From NCBI GenBank assembly GCA_016861185.1, contig BOKW01000001.1:620001-684000 (forward strand): 64,000 nucleotides of DNA, read 5' to 3'. Shown piece after piece: positions 10,623-19,396 of the stretch (positions are counted from its first letter, which is position 1; every line of letters begins with the position of its first letter). This DNA comes from Betaproteobacteria bacterium (GTDB lineage Bacteria > Pseudomonadota > Gammaproteobacteria > Burkholderiales > Burkholderiaceae_F). The notes under the pieces were generated by a model, which had not been told where the DNA came from, made no database searches, and saw only the letters and a program-made list of their open reading frames with translations. The position numbers and the translations under genes were made by a program.

Positions 10623-12122
10623 CTACCGTTGCGCCGCGTCGGCGCGTTCGACGCAGCGGCGATAGTCCTCGAAAGCCCCGTACGCCGACGGCGCCGCGCG
10701 CGGCGCGCCGCACAGGTCGGTCGCCGGCTCGCCCGCGGCCGCGCGGCGCGGCGGCGTCCCGGCCCAGCGCAGGTCGAGTTCGTCCGCGTCCGCGAACAGT
10801 CGCCGCACCGGGTGCAGTCCGACGAACGACGCCGCCAGCCACTGCGTCCGATTGTCGTCGGCATCGAGGGTGCCGCCGTCGCGCGAGCGCAGCGCACCGT
10901 CGATCAGGTTGCCCGCCGCATGCGCGGCGCTTTCGTGAAAGCGGACGACCACACCGGCGGTGTCGAGCACGGTGTTGTGCAGCAGCGCGGATCGCGCGGC
11001 GCGGTTCAGGTAGATCCCTTCGTCGGAGCACGATGCGATCAGGTTGTTCGCGATCAACCCGTCGTCGTGCTCGACGACGCAGCGCCGGTCTCGGCACAGC
11101 CTTGGGTCCGAGCCGCCGCCGCCGAAGGAAAGCCCGATTCGCCTCCCGGGCGCGCCGCGCAAGCGGTGCTCGCACAGCACGACGTTGCCGATAAGGCGGT
11201 TGCCGCTGCCGCCGCCTTTGGCGAAGGCGCCGTAGCTGGTGCGGTCGCCGCCTGCCTTGACGAAGTCGGCGATCAGGTTGCCCTCGATCGTCCAACCGCT
11301 CGCGGCGACCAGGTCGATCGGCGTGACCGGCGCATCGGTCCGGCGCGGCGCCCCGTTGACCAGCGTGTTGAACGCGATGCGCCCGCCGTCGGGAAAACGG
11401 CCGCCGGCGCCGTTGATCTTCACGTGCGCGTGGAAGTCGCGCACAACGTTGTTGCGGATCTCGACGTGCTGCGCCGCGCCGACCACGTGGAACGCGTGTT
11501 CGCAACCGTCGTGCGACCTGCACGCGCCCTGGATGACGAGGTTCTCGATGAGCCAATGGGGTGCGGTCACGTGGAAGCCTTCGAGCAGTTCGAACTCGAG
11601 CACGACTTGGCCAAGGCGCTCGGCGCGCACGACGATCGGCGCGTCGGCGCGGCCCGCGCGCGCCAAGTCGAGCGCGTGGCCGCTGAAGCGATAGGTGCCG
11701 GGCAGGAAGGTGATCGTGTCGCCCGCTTCGGCCCGCGCGAAGGCGGCGAGCGCGTCGGCCGCGGTCGCCACCAGCACGGCACGGCCCCGGCCGGGCGGCG
11801 CGGCAGGCGCGTCTGCCTCGGCCCGGGCGCCGGCCCACGACGGGTACGCGGCACGCGGCAACAGTTGGCCGCGATCGGCCCACAGCAGCCAGCGGCTCGC
11901 CAGCGCGGCCGTGCCTTCGATCAGTGCGTTATGGCCGCTCGCGCGGCGCTCGAGATAGGGCGCCAGCAGCCGCGGCGTCACGCCCAGCGATTCGAGCGAA
12001 ACCGCGGCCGCGCCGAGCGCGGCGAAGATCAGCGCGCCGAGCAGGGCGAAGCCGGGCCAGCGCCGCCGCTTTGCGCGGCGCGCCGCACGGCGAGCGCGAC
12101 CGGGCGTTGGACCGGGCTGCAC
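10623..12122 (-). CDS. Membrane-anchored right-handed parallel beta-helix protein
   Basis: This gene lies opposite to the his operon, between hisA and hisF. The protein has about 499 residues if it starts at the GTG at 12122. An Arg-rich N-terminus ([12 protein letters not shown]) is followed by one hydrophobic segment ([17 protein letters not shown]), which fits a signal anchor with the bulk outside the cytoplasm. [17 protein letters not shown] and repeated turns such as [48 protein letters not shown] and [11 protein letters not shown] are typical of right-handed beta-helix (pectate-lyase-like) folds. Paired cysteines suggest an oxidised compartment. The substrate is unknown, and the fold is shared by polysaccharide lyases and epimerases. 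The start codon is uncertain. Confidence 0.75.
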   Translation of the reverse strand: MQPGPTPGRARRAARRAKRRRWPGFALLGALIFAALGAAAVSLESLGVTPRLLAPYLERRASGHNALIEGTAALASRWLLWADRGQLLPRAAYPSWAGARAEADAPAAPPGRGRAVLVATAADALAAFARAEAGDTITFLPGTYRFSGHALDLARAGRADAPIVVRAERLGQVVLEFELLEGFHVTAPHWLIENLVIQGACRSHDGCEHAFHVVGAAQHVEIRNNVVRDFHAHVKINGAGGRFPDGGRIAFNTLVNGAPRRTDAPVTPIDLVAASGWTIEGNLIADFVKAGGDRTSYGAFAKGGGSGNRLIGNVVLCEHRLRGAPGRRIGLSFGGGGSDPRLCRDRRCVVEHDDGLIANNLIASCSDEGIYLNRAARSALLHNTVLDTAGVVVRFHESAAHAAGNLIDGALRSRDGGTLDADDNRTQWLAASFVGLHPVRRLFADADELDLRWAGTPPRRAAAGEPATDLCGAPRAAPSAYGAFEDYRRCVERADAAQR

Positions 12123-12152
12123 TATGCTTCGCTCCGTTCGGGACGTACCTCG

Positions 12153-12926
<774 letters not shown>

Positions 12927-12927
12927 C

Positions 12928-13311
12928 ATGGACTGGCTCGACGAGATCGCCTTCGACGAACGCGGGCTCGTTCCCGTGATCGCGCAGGACGCGACGACGC
13001 AGCGCGTGCTGATGGTCGCGTGGGCGAGCCGGCAGGCGCTCGCGGAGACTGCGGCGACCGGCCAGGCGGTGTACTACTCGCGCTCGCGCGGCAAGCTGTG
13101 GCGCAAAGGCGAGGAGTCGGGTCTGCGGCAGGCGGTGCGCGAGATCCGGCTCGACTGCGACGGCGACGTCGTGCTGTACGCGGTCGAGCAGGCCGGCGGC
13201 ATCGCCTGCCATACGGGGCGCGCAAGCTGCTTTTTCCGACGGCTCGACGGCAAGGCATGGACGATCGTCGATCCGGTGCTGAAGGACCCCGAACTGATCT
13301 ATCGAAAATGA
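12928..13311 (+). CDS. hisI: Phosphoribosyl-AMP cyclohydrolase HisI
   Basis: HisI opens the adenine ring of phosphoribosyl-AMP; it is a zinc enzyme (127 residues). The metal-binding [29 protein letters not shown] contains the conserved Asp-Cys-Asp and the later Cys residues. [17 protein letters not shown] is the substrate-binding loop. It is separate from HisE, as usual outside enterobacteria. It starts two bases after hisF and overlaps hisE (ATGA). Confidence 0.95.
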   Translation: MDWLDEIAFDERGLVPVIAQDATTQRVLMVAWASRQALAETAATGQAVYYSRSRGKLWRKGEESGLRQAVREIRLDCDGDVVLYAVEQAGGIACHTGRASCFFRRLDGKAWTIVDPVLKDPELIYRK

Positions 13312-13637
13312 GCGACGTGCTGAAGCGGCTATCGGACGTAATCGAATCGCGCAAGGGCGGCGATCCGCAGACCTCGTACGTCGCGCGGTTGCTCGCGAAC
13401 GCGCCCGATGCGATCCTGAAGAAGATCGGCGAAGAGGCAACCGAAACCGTGATGGCGGGCAAGGACGGCGCGCGCGAGCGCATCGTCGCGGAAACCGCCG
13501 ACCTCTGGTTCCACTGCCTCGTGATGCTCGCGCACTACGGACTGCGCCCCGAAGACGTGCTCGCCGAGCTCGAAAAGCGCGCCGGCACGTCCGGCATCGA
13601 AGAAAAGGCGCTGCGCAAGCTGCGCGAGCGCGAGTGA
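13308..13637 (+). CDS. hisE: Phosphoribosyl-ATP pyrophosphohydrolase HisE
   Basis: HisE hydrolyses phosphoribosyl-ATP to the AMP form (109 residues). It is an all-alpha MazG-like fold: [32 protein letters not shown] carries the conserved acidic metal site (GEEATE), and [19 protein letters not shown] the second helix. It overlaps hisI by four bases and ends the his operon. A gap of about 106 bases follows before the HIT gene. Confidence 0.94.
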   Translation: MSDVLKRLSDVIESRKGGDPQTSYVARLLANAPDAILKKIGEEATETVMAGKDGARERIVAETADLWFHCLVMLAHYGLRPEDVLAELEKRAGTSGIEEKALRKLRERE

Positions 13638-13704
13638 ATGGAGTGCACTGAAGGATTCAGAACTCAGCAGACTTCATCCGGTCGCGGTCGCCTTGTTCCG
13701 GTGC

Positions 13705-13725
13705 GGCCGACGGCCGACGGCCGAC
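13705..13725. repeat. Three tandem GGCCGAC heptamers
   Basis: Three perfect head-to-tail copies of GGCCGAC lie in the hisE-HIT gap, immediately upstream of the HIT gene. Such a short tract can vary in copy number by slippage. No function is evident. Confidence 0.6.
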
Positions 13726-13743
13726 GACTTACTCCCGACTCCA

Positions 13744-14088
13744 ATGACCGAGCCCCACTGCATCTTCTGCCGCATCGTGCGCGGCGAACTGCCGACCAAG
13801 CGGATCTTCGAGGACGACGAGATCCTGGTCTTTCCGGACATCAACCCGGCTGCGCCGGTGCACCTGCTGATGGTGCCCAAGACGCACGTGGCCACGCTCG
13901 ATGCGGCCGGCGCCGAGCACGAGCGGCTGTTGGGTAGAATGCTGCTGCTTGCGCCCCGGCTGGCACGAGAACAAGGTGCCACGAACGGCTTCCGTATCGT
14001 GATCAATAACGGCCCGGACGGTGGACAAGAGGTCTATCACCTGCATGTCCATGTGCTGGGCGGTCCCCGCCCGTGGAAGCGGCTGTAG
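13744..14088 (+). CDS. hinT: HIT-family nucleotide-binding protein (HinT-like)
   Basis: This 114-residue histidine triad protein hydrolyses purine nucleoside phosphoramidates. The triad HLHVHVLGG is near the C-terminus, and [25 protein letters not shown] starts the domain, with two cysteines that in some members bind zinc. I chose the ATG giving [11 protein letters not shown]; a TTG farther upstream would add an unconserved stretch. The gene sits between hisE and tatA, an order common in betaproteobacteria. Confidence 0.92.
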   Translation: MTEPHCIFCRIVRGELPTKRIFEDDEILVFPDINPAAPVHLLMVPKTHVATLDAAGAEHERLLGRMLLLAPRLAREQGATNGFRIVINNGPDGGQEVYHLHVHVLGGPRPWKRL

Positions 14089-14126
14089 GGCCGTCCGTAG
14101 AGTCCGTCATCGTTCAGGAGTTCATC

Positions 14127-14360
14127 ATGGGTTCGTTTTCGATCTGGCACTGGCTGATCGTCCTGCTGGTCATCATCCTCGTGTTCGGCACCAGCAAGCT
14201 GAAGAATCTCGGCAAGGATCTGGGCGGCGCGATCAAGGGTTTCAAGGAAGGCATGAAGGAAGGCGGCGAGTCGGTCGACGCCGCCGCGGCCAAGAAGGTC
14301 GAGGAGTCCAAGCAGGTCGCGGGCTCGACGATCGACGTCCAGGCCAAAGAGAAGTCCTGA
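14127..14360 (+). CDS. tatA: Sec-independent translocase subunit TatA
   Basis: TatA forms the pore-forming oligomer of the twin-arginine translocase (77 residues). One N-terminal membrane segment ([19 protein letters not shown]) is followed by the amphipathic helix [20 protein letters not shown] and a charged tail. A good ribosome-binding site (AGGAG) lies just upstream. A strong hairpin separates it from tatB, which may help TatA to be made in excess. A likely substrate, the Rieske protein PetA, is encoded 4.6 kb downstream. Confidence 0.94.
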   Translation: MGSFSIWHWLIVLLVIILVFGTSKLKNLGKDLGGAIKGFKEGMKEGGESVDAAAAKKVEESKQVAGSTIDVQAKEKS

Positions 14361-14379
14361 GCAGCGGTCCAGCGCGCGG

Positions 14380-14409
14380 GCACCGTCGACCTGAGTGAGT
14401 CGACGGTGC
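14380..14409 (+). promoter_or_regulatory. Hairpin between tatA and tatB
   Basis: The perfect 11-base arms GCACCGTCGAC and GTCGACGGTGC flank an eight-base loop. The sequence after it (GTTCCTGTTCG) is not a strong T-run, so full termination is unlikely. It could protect the tatA 3' end or reduce read-through, giving more TatA than TatB. The hairpin is read directly from sequence; its effect is inferred. Confidence 0.6.
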
Positions 14410-14446
14410 GTTCCTGTTCGACGCGCGCGTCGGCGAACGATTCGCG

Positions 14447-14986
14447 ATGTTCGATTTCAGCTTCGGCGAACTGGCGCTGATCGGCGCCGTTGCGCTCGTG
14501 GTTCTCGGACCGGAGCGCTTGCCGAAGGTCGCGCGCACGGTCGGCGACTGGCTCGGCAAGGCGCAGCGCTACGTCAGCCAGGTCAAGGCCGACATCAACC
14601 GCGAGATGGAACTCGCCGAACTGAAGAAGCTGCAGGAGGAAGCGCGCGCCGCCGCGCAATCCGTGCAGTCGGCGGTCCAGGGCTTCGAGTCCGATGTCCG
14701 CAAGGCGGCGTCCGAACTGGGCACGGCGGTCGGCCCGCCGGGCGAAGCGACGGCCGAGGCAGCCGCCGAAGCGACGGCGATCGGCGACTATAGTTGGGAG
14801 GGCACGGGCGAGTCGTGGCAGTCGCAACGCTTCGAACGGCGCTACAAGCCCGGGCCTTCGGTCGACGAACTGGCGGAGGAGATTGCGCGGCTCAAGCGGC
14901 AGCTCGCGATGCCGGACGCCTACGCCGCGTCGCGCCGCAAGTACGCGCCGCGGGCGCGCGTCAACCGGCCCAGGATCCGCAGGTGA
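14447..14986 (+). CDS. tatB: Sec-independent translocase subunit TatB
   Basis: TatB forms the substrate receptor with TatC (179 residues). The N-terminus MFDFSFGELALIGAVALVVLGPERLPKVAR is the family hallmark, with the membrane helix, the hinge Gly-Pro and then the amphipathic helix. The rest is a charged, Ala/Glu-rich tail with a possible short coiled coil (ELKKLQEEARAAAQSVQSAV). The stop overlaps the GTG start of tatC. Confidence 0.94.
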   Translation: MFDFSFGELALIGAVALVVLGPERLPKVARTVGDWLGKAQRYVSQVKADINREMELAELKKLQEEARAAAQSVQSAVQGFESDVRKAASELGTAVGPPGEATAEAAAEATAIGDYSWEGTGESWQSQRFERRYKPGPSVDELAEEIARLKRQLAMPDAYAASRRKYAPRARVNRPRIRR

Positions 14987-15753
14987 GTTCGCCGATCCCC
15001 GAACCCGAGCAGGAACAGAGCTTCCTGTCGCACCTGATCGAGCTGCGGCAGCGGCTCGTTCGCGCGGCGCTTTCGGTCCTGATCGTCTTCCTCGCGCTGA
15101 CGCCGTTCATGCGCGAGATCTTCGACCTGCTGTCGCAGCCGCTGCTGGTCGCGCTGCCGGCCGGTACCAAGCTGCTGGCCACCGGCGTGATCACGCCCTT
15201 CATGGTGCCGCTGAAGGTCACGCTGTTCGTCGCCTTCCTGATCGCACTGCCTTTCGTGCTGTACCAGGCCTGGGCCTTCGTCGCGCCCGGGCTGTACCAG
15301 CACGAAAAGAAGCTCGCCGGGCCGATGATCTTTTCGGCCGTGCTGATGTTCTTCCTCGGCATGGCGTACTGCTACTTCGTCGTCTTCGGCTTCGTCTTCA
15401 AGTTCATCGCGGGCTTTGCGCCGACCACCGTCAACGTCGCGCCGGACATCGAGGCGTACTTCGGCTTCGTGCTCGGCATGTTCCTCGCGTTCGGGCTGAC
15501 CTTCGAGGTGCCGATCGTCGTGGTGCTGCTCGCGCGCTTCGGCATCGCCGACGTCGAGCGGCTCAAGGTCGCGCGGCCCTACGTGATCGTCGGCGCCTTC
15601 ATCATCGCCGCGATCTTCACGCCGCCCGACGTGCTGTCGCAGCTTCTGCTGGCGATCCCGCTTTGCCTGCTGTACGAGCTGGGCATCTTCCTCGCGCGCT
15701 TCGTCGGCAGGCGCAAACCGGACGAAGCGCCGGCCGCCGGCGACGCCTCCTGA
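14983..15753 (+). CDS. tatC: Sec-independent translocase subunit TatC
   Basis: TatC is the polytopic core of the Tat receptor complex, binding twin-arginine signal peptides (256 residues, six membrane spans). SFLSHLIELRQRLVRA opens the conserved N-terminal region, the first periplasmic loop has PLLVALPAGTKLLATGVITPFMVPLKVTLFVA, and YQAWAFVAPGLYQHEKK is the conserved cytoplasmic loop. The GTG start overlaps the tatB stop (GTGA), so the two are translationally coupled. Confidence 0.95.
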   Translation: MSSPIPEPEQEQSFLSHLIELRQRLVRAALSVLIVFLALTPFMREIFDLLSQPLLVALPAGTKLLATGVITPFMVPLKVTLFVAFLIALPFVLYQAWAFVAPGLYQHEKKLAGPMIFSAVLMFFLGMAYCYFVVFGFVFKFIAGFAPTTVNVAPDIEAYFGFVLGMFLAFGLTFEVPIVVVLLARFGIADVERLKVARPYVIVGAFIIAAIFTPPDVLSQLLLAIPLCLLYELGIFLARFVGRRKPDEAPAAGDAS

Positions 15754-15793
15754 GCGCATTGAGGGCGACCCGGCCGCGGCGCATACTGCGCCC

Positions 15794-16474
15794 ATGTCCT
15801 TCCCGTCCGTCCGCCTGCTCGCCGCGCTGTTCGCGCTGCTGCTCGTCGCGGGTGCCGCGACGGCCGCGAACCGGCTGCAGATCGCGCCCGACGACGACGT
15901 CGATCTCGCCAACGGCTGGGCCGCGTACCAGGCGATGGACTACGCGAAGGCGCTCGCGCTGTATCGCAAGGCGGCCGCACGCGAGCAGCGGGTCGCGCAG
16001 TTCAACCTCGCGGTGATGCTGATCACCGGCGAAGGCGCGCCGGCCGACCCGCAGCAGGGCATCGCGTGGCTGCGCAAGTCGGCCGACAACGGGCTGGCCC
16101 GCGCGCAGTATTCGCTCGGCGTGTTCTACGAGCGCGGCGAGCACGTGCCGCGCTCGCTGACCGAAGCGACCGCCTGGTTCCTTAAGGCCGCCGAGCAGGG
16201 CTGGCGCGACGCGCAGGTGAGCGTGGCCACGCAGTACTTCCTCGGACGCGGCGCGCCGAAGGACTACAGGCTGGCGGCCAAGTGGTACGAACGCGCGGCC
16301 GAGCAGGGCGACGAAGGCGCCTGCTACATCATCGCCGCGATGTACGAACACGGCGACGGCGTCGAGCGGGACCTCGCGCGCGCCTTCTACTGGTACTCGC
16401 AGGCGGCCGCGTTCGGCGATCCCGCCGCGCGCATCAAGGCGCGCGAGCTCGCCGATCGGCTGCGTTCGGGCTAG
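15794..16474 (+). CDS. Secreted Sel1-repeat protein
   Basis: This 226-residue protein starts with a Sec signal peptide (ending about TAAN) followed by about five Sel1-like TPR repeats. Examples are QFNLAVMLITGEGAPADPQQ, AQYSLGVFYERGEHVPRS, AQVSVATQYFLGRGAPKDY and CYIIAAMYEHGDGVERDL. Such proteins act as scaffolds for protein-protein contacts; no specific partner can be named. The stop codon TAG is also the first three bases of the left inverted repeat of the following MITE-like element. Confidence 0.8.
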   Translation: MSFPSVRLLAALFALLLVAGAATAANRLQIAPDDDVDLANGWAAYQAMDYAKALALYRKAAAREQRVAQFNLAVMLITGEGAPADPQQGIAWLRKSADNGLARAQYSLGVFYERGEHVPRSLTEATAWFLKAAEQGWRDAQVSVATQYFLGRGAPKDYRLAAKWYERAAEQGDEGACYIIAAMYEHGDGVERDLARAFYWYSQAAAFGDPAARIKARELADRLRSG

Positions 16475-16825
16475 CCCGGACATTTCACGAGGTCGCCCCC
16501 GTTTGCGTGCGTTCTATCTCGGTGAGTCGGCACTTTCGGCCCGCGGGCTGCAGAGCCAGTTTGGACCGTTGGGGCTACGCGGGTTTGCGCGGCGCCTGCG
16601 GGCGCGGGCTTGGCCTCAAGTGCTCGCGAAGGGCGAGCGGCGATGAGTCGGAGCCGCGAGCGGGCCTTCGACTGCGTTCCACGGCACGGCTTGCAAGCCG
16701 TGCCGGCTGCGGCGGGCCGAAGCGCCGCAGGGCGCTTCGGCTGGTCCGCCTCCGCCCCTCTCGGCCAATCCGCATCGCGCATGCATCCGCGCAATTCCCG
16801 CATCCCCCGTGAAATATCCGGGCTA
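16472..16825. mobile_element. MITE-like non-autonomous element with terminal inverted repeats
   Basis: The 354-bp sequence fills the space between two convergent genes. Its ends are 18-base inverted repeats with one mismatch: TAGCCCGGACATTTCACG on the left (16472-16489), and the reverse complement of TAGCCCGGATATTTCACG on the right (16808-16825). It holds no transposase. Inside are a perfect 22-base palindrome (16683-16704) and a hairpin with ten-base arms and a four-base loop (16717-16740). The first TAG of each end is the stop codon of the neighbouring gene. No clear target-site duplication is visible. It looks like a non-autonomous insertion element or its relic. Confidence 0.7.
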
Positions 16826-17986
16826 ACGCTGCGGCACCGGCCGTTCGCCGACGGTCACCGCGATCTCGAGTTCCTTGCCGCCGCGGATCACCTTGACGCG
16901 CGCCACGCTGCCGGGCGCGAGCTGGGCGATCTGCGTCAGCATGCGCGGCGTGTCCTGCACCGGCTGGTCGTTGATCGACAGCAGGATGTCACCCGGCTCG
17001 AGCCCGGCCTTGCCGGCCGGCGCGCTGCGCTGGACGCCGCGCACGATCACGCCGTCCTTGCGCGGCAGCTTCAGCGCGTCGACCATCTCGGGCGTGATGT
17101 CCTCGGGCTCGATCCCGAAGTAGCCGCGCACGACCTTGCCGGTCTTGATCAACTGTTCCATCACCTGCGTGATGATCGTGGTCGGGATCGCGAAGCCGAT
17201 GCCGATCGAGCCGCCCGAGCGCGAGAAGATCGCGGTGTTGATGCCGACCAGGTTGCCTTGCGTGTCGACCAGTGCCCCGCCCGAGTTGCCCTGGTTGATC
17301 GCCGCGTCGGTCTGGATGTAGCTCTCGTACCGGCTTAGATCGAGCCCCGTGCGGCCGAGCGCCGAAACGATGCCCATCGTTACGGTCTGCCCGACGTTGA
17401 AAGGGTTGCCGATCGCCAGCACGACGTCGCCGACGCGCAGATCCTCCGAGCGGCCGAACGTGATCACCGGCAGGTCCGGCGCCTCGATGCGCAGGACCGC
17501 GAGATCGGTTTCCGGATCGGCGCCGACCAGCTTCGCCTCGACGCGCCGGCCGTCGCCAAGCGCGACCAGGATCTCGTCGGCCGCCTGCACGACGTGGTTG
17601 TTGGTCAACACGTAGCCGTCGGCCGTGGCGATGACGCCCGAGCCCAGGCTGGTGACGCGTTCGGCCTGCTGGCGGAAGCGCTCGCCGAAGAAGCGCTCGA
17701 AGAACGGATCCTCGCTGTACGGGCCGCGGCGGATTTCCTTGGTCGTGTAGACGCTGACGACCGCGGGCATCGCGCGCTGCGCCGCTTCGGCGTACGAGGC
17801 CGCCGGCGTGCGCGGCGCGCCTGCGGGCGGCGCGACCTGGCGGATCGAAACCTCGCTCGACACGGGCGTGGACAGCACCGCCGGGCCCCGCTTGAGCCAC
17901 TCCGGCTTGAGCGTTGTGACGATGAACAGCAGGGCGAGCCCGACCGTCGTCGCCTGTGCGAAGAGGAGCCAGAGACGGCGCAGCAT
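16823..17986 (-). CDS. DegS-like membrane-anchored trypsin-like protease with one PDZ domain
   Basis: This is a Do/HtrA-family serine protease (387 residues) of the envelope. An N-terminal hydrophobic anchor (LLFAQATTVGLALLFIVTTL) is followed by the protease domain. The catalytic triad is visible as His131 in LTNNHVVQ, Asp161 in PETDLAVLRI and Ser235 in NQGNSGGAL. A single C-terminal PDZ domain follows (GVIVRGVQRSAPAGKAGLEPGDILLSIND). Anchor plus one PDZ is the layout of DegS/AlgW, which start the sigma-E envelope stress cascade; DegP and DegQ have two PDZ domains. Genes at this position are often annotated degQ or mucD. The stop codon lies in the right repeat of the MITE-like element. Confidence 0.88.
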   Translation of the reverse strand: MLRRLWLLFAQATTVGLALLFIVTTLKPEWLKRGPAVLSTPVSSEVSIRQVAPPAGAPRTPAASYAEAAQRAMPAVVSVYTTKEIRRGPYSEDPFFERFFGERFRQQAERVTSLGSGVIATADGYVLTNNHVVQAADEILVALGDGRRVEAKLVGADPETDLAVLRIEAPDLPVITFGRSEDLRVGDVVLAIGNPFNVGQTVTMGIVSALGRTGLDLSRYESYIQTDAAINQGNSGGALVDTQGNLVGINTAIFSRSGGSIGIGFAIPTTIITQVMEQLIKTGKVVRGYFGIEPEDITPEMVDALKLPRKDGVIVRGVQRSAPAGKAGLEPGDILLSINDQPVQDTPRMLTQIAQLAPGSVARVKVIRGGKELEIAVTVGERPVPQR

Positions 17987-18055
17987 GCGGAAGCGGGCGG
18001 CAGCGGGAAGAGGGGCGCAGATTCTAAGCCGCCGCCGCGCTCGACTGGCGGACGC

Positions 18056-18082
18056 AAAAAAACGGGGCGCCGCAGCGCCCCG
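18056..18082 (-). terminator. Intrinsic terminator of mscL
   Basis: On the minus strand, arms CGGGGCGC and GCGCCCCG around a four-base loop are followed by seven T residues. It lies about 20 bases after the mscL stop codon. This is a textbook rho-independent terminator for mscL. Confidence 0.85.
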
Positions 18083-18100
18083 GGGCAGACCGCGCCGGCG

Positions 18101-18520
18101 CTACTTCTTCAGCGCGTCGCGGATCTCGCGCAGCAGGACCACGTCTTCCGGCGGCGCCGCCGGCGCGGGCGGCGGCGCTTCGCGCTTGAGCCTGTTCATC
18201 GCCTTGACCATCCAGAAGATGATGAAGGCGAGGATCGCGAAGTTGATCACGATGGTTGCGAAGCTGCCCCAGGCCAGCACCGTGCCGACCTTCTGAGCCT
18301 CGATCAGCGACGCGCCCGGCGGAACGTTGCCCGCGAGCACCCAGTACTGGTTGGAGAAGTCGACCTGCCCGCGCATGAGGAAGCTCACGATCGGCATGAT
18401 CACGTCCTTGACCGCCGAATCGACGATCTTTCCGAAGGCCGCGCCGATGATCACGCCGACGGCGAGATCCATCACGTTGCCCTTTAGCGCGAATTCCCGA
18501 AACTCCTTGAGCATGCTCAT
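18101..18520 (-). CDS. mscL: Large-conductance mechanosensitive channel MscL
   Basis: MscL opens under membrane tension to release solutes during hypo-osmotic shock. It has 139 residues and two membrane helices: [28 protein letters not shown], the pore-lining TM1 with the conserved glycines, and [20 protein letters not shown] (TM2). A cytoplasmic helix ([14 protein letters not shown]) ends the protein. The N-terminal [15 protein letters not shown] is standard. A GGGGGA sequence serves as the ribosome-binding site. An intrinsic terminator follows. Confidence 0.96.
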   Translation of the reverse strand: MSMLKEFREFALKGNVMDLAVGVIIGAAFGKIVDSAVKDVIMPIVSFLMRGQVDFSNQYWVLAGNVPPGASLIEAQKVGTVLAWGSFATIVINFAILAFIIFWMVKAMNRLKREAPPPAPAAPPEDVVLLREIRDALKK

Positions 18521-18770
18521 CGACGTTCCCCCGGTTGTTGGTCGCTTCTGACGGACGGCGCGGCCATTCTAGGGGTCCACCGGGAGGGCTGGACGGCGGC
18601 GCGATCGCGCATGCGGGTGAGGCGCCGAATGTGCGGCGCCGGGCCGCGGCGCGCCGTCTGTGACGAGGCGCGCAGTCGGCTCGACCGCATGCAGTAAAAT
18701 CGCGCGCTGCCGCGCAGCTCAGCGCCGCTGCCGCGTTCCGATTCCGATCCGATCCCAGGGAAGCTCCCCA

Positions 18771-19376
18771 ATGTCCACCCCCACAGCAGCCGCCGAGGCG
18801 GCCGACGGCGAACGCCGCACCGCGGTGATCGCGACGTGCGTCGTCGGCGGCGCCGGTGCCGTCGCCGCGGTCGTTCCTTTCGTCGGCTCGTTCGCGCCTT
18901 CCGAAAGGGCGAAGGCCGCGGGCGCGCCGGTCGAAGTCGATCTGTCGACGATCGCGCCGGGCGAGATGAAGACCGTCGAGTGGCGCGGCAAGCCCGTTTG
19001 GATCCTGCACCGCACGCCGGAGATGATCGAAGCGGTCAAGAAGACCGAGGACCGGCTGGCCGATCCGAACTCCGAGCGCACGGCGTATCCGACGCCGCCC
19101 TACGCGAAGAACCAGTTGCGCGCGATCAAGCCCGAGTACTTCATCGCGGTGGGCATCTGCTCGCACCTGGGCTGCTCGCCGGTCGGGCCGAAGGCGCCGA
19201 ACACCGATGCGGCGCTCGGACCGGACGCGGGCTTCCTGTGCCCCTGCCACGGCTCGACTTTCGACCTGGCCGGCCGCGTGTTCAAGAACAAGCCCGCGCC
19301 GGACAACCTCGAGGTGCCGCCGCACAAGTACCTGTCGGACGCCGTCGTGCTGATCGGCGACGACGCCCAAGCCTGA
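18771..19376 (+). CDS. petA: Ubiquinol-cytochrome c reductase, Rieske iron-sulfur subunit
   Basis: PetA is the Rieske 2Fe-2S subunit of the cytochrome bc1 complex (201 residues). The cluster ligands are in CSHLGCSP and CPCHGSTFD. The N-terminus has a twin arginine (ERRTAVIAT) before the membrane anchor VVGGAGAVAAVVPFVGSF, as expected of a Tat substrate; tatABC are encoded upstream. A TAAAAT sequence at 18695-18700 could be a -10 box, but no matching -35 is clear. It starts the petABC operon. Confidence 0.95.
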   Translation: MSTPTAAAEAADGERRTAVIATCVVGGAGAVAAVVPFVGSFAPSERAKAAGAPVEVDLSTIAPGEMKTVEWRGKPVWILHRTPEMIEAVKKTEDRLADPNSERTAYPTPPYAKNQLRAIKPEYFIAVGICSHLGCSPVGPKAPNTDAALGPDAGFLCPCHGSTFDLAGRVFKNKPAPDNLEVPPHKYLSDAVVLIGDDAQA

Positions 19377-19396
19377 ACGCCGCGCCGGGACGAACG

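Noticed and set aside
18671..18700. Promoter of petABC at TAAAAT
   Set aside because: The -10-like hexamer is present but no acceptable -35 lies at the right distance; not called as a separate feature.
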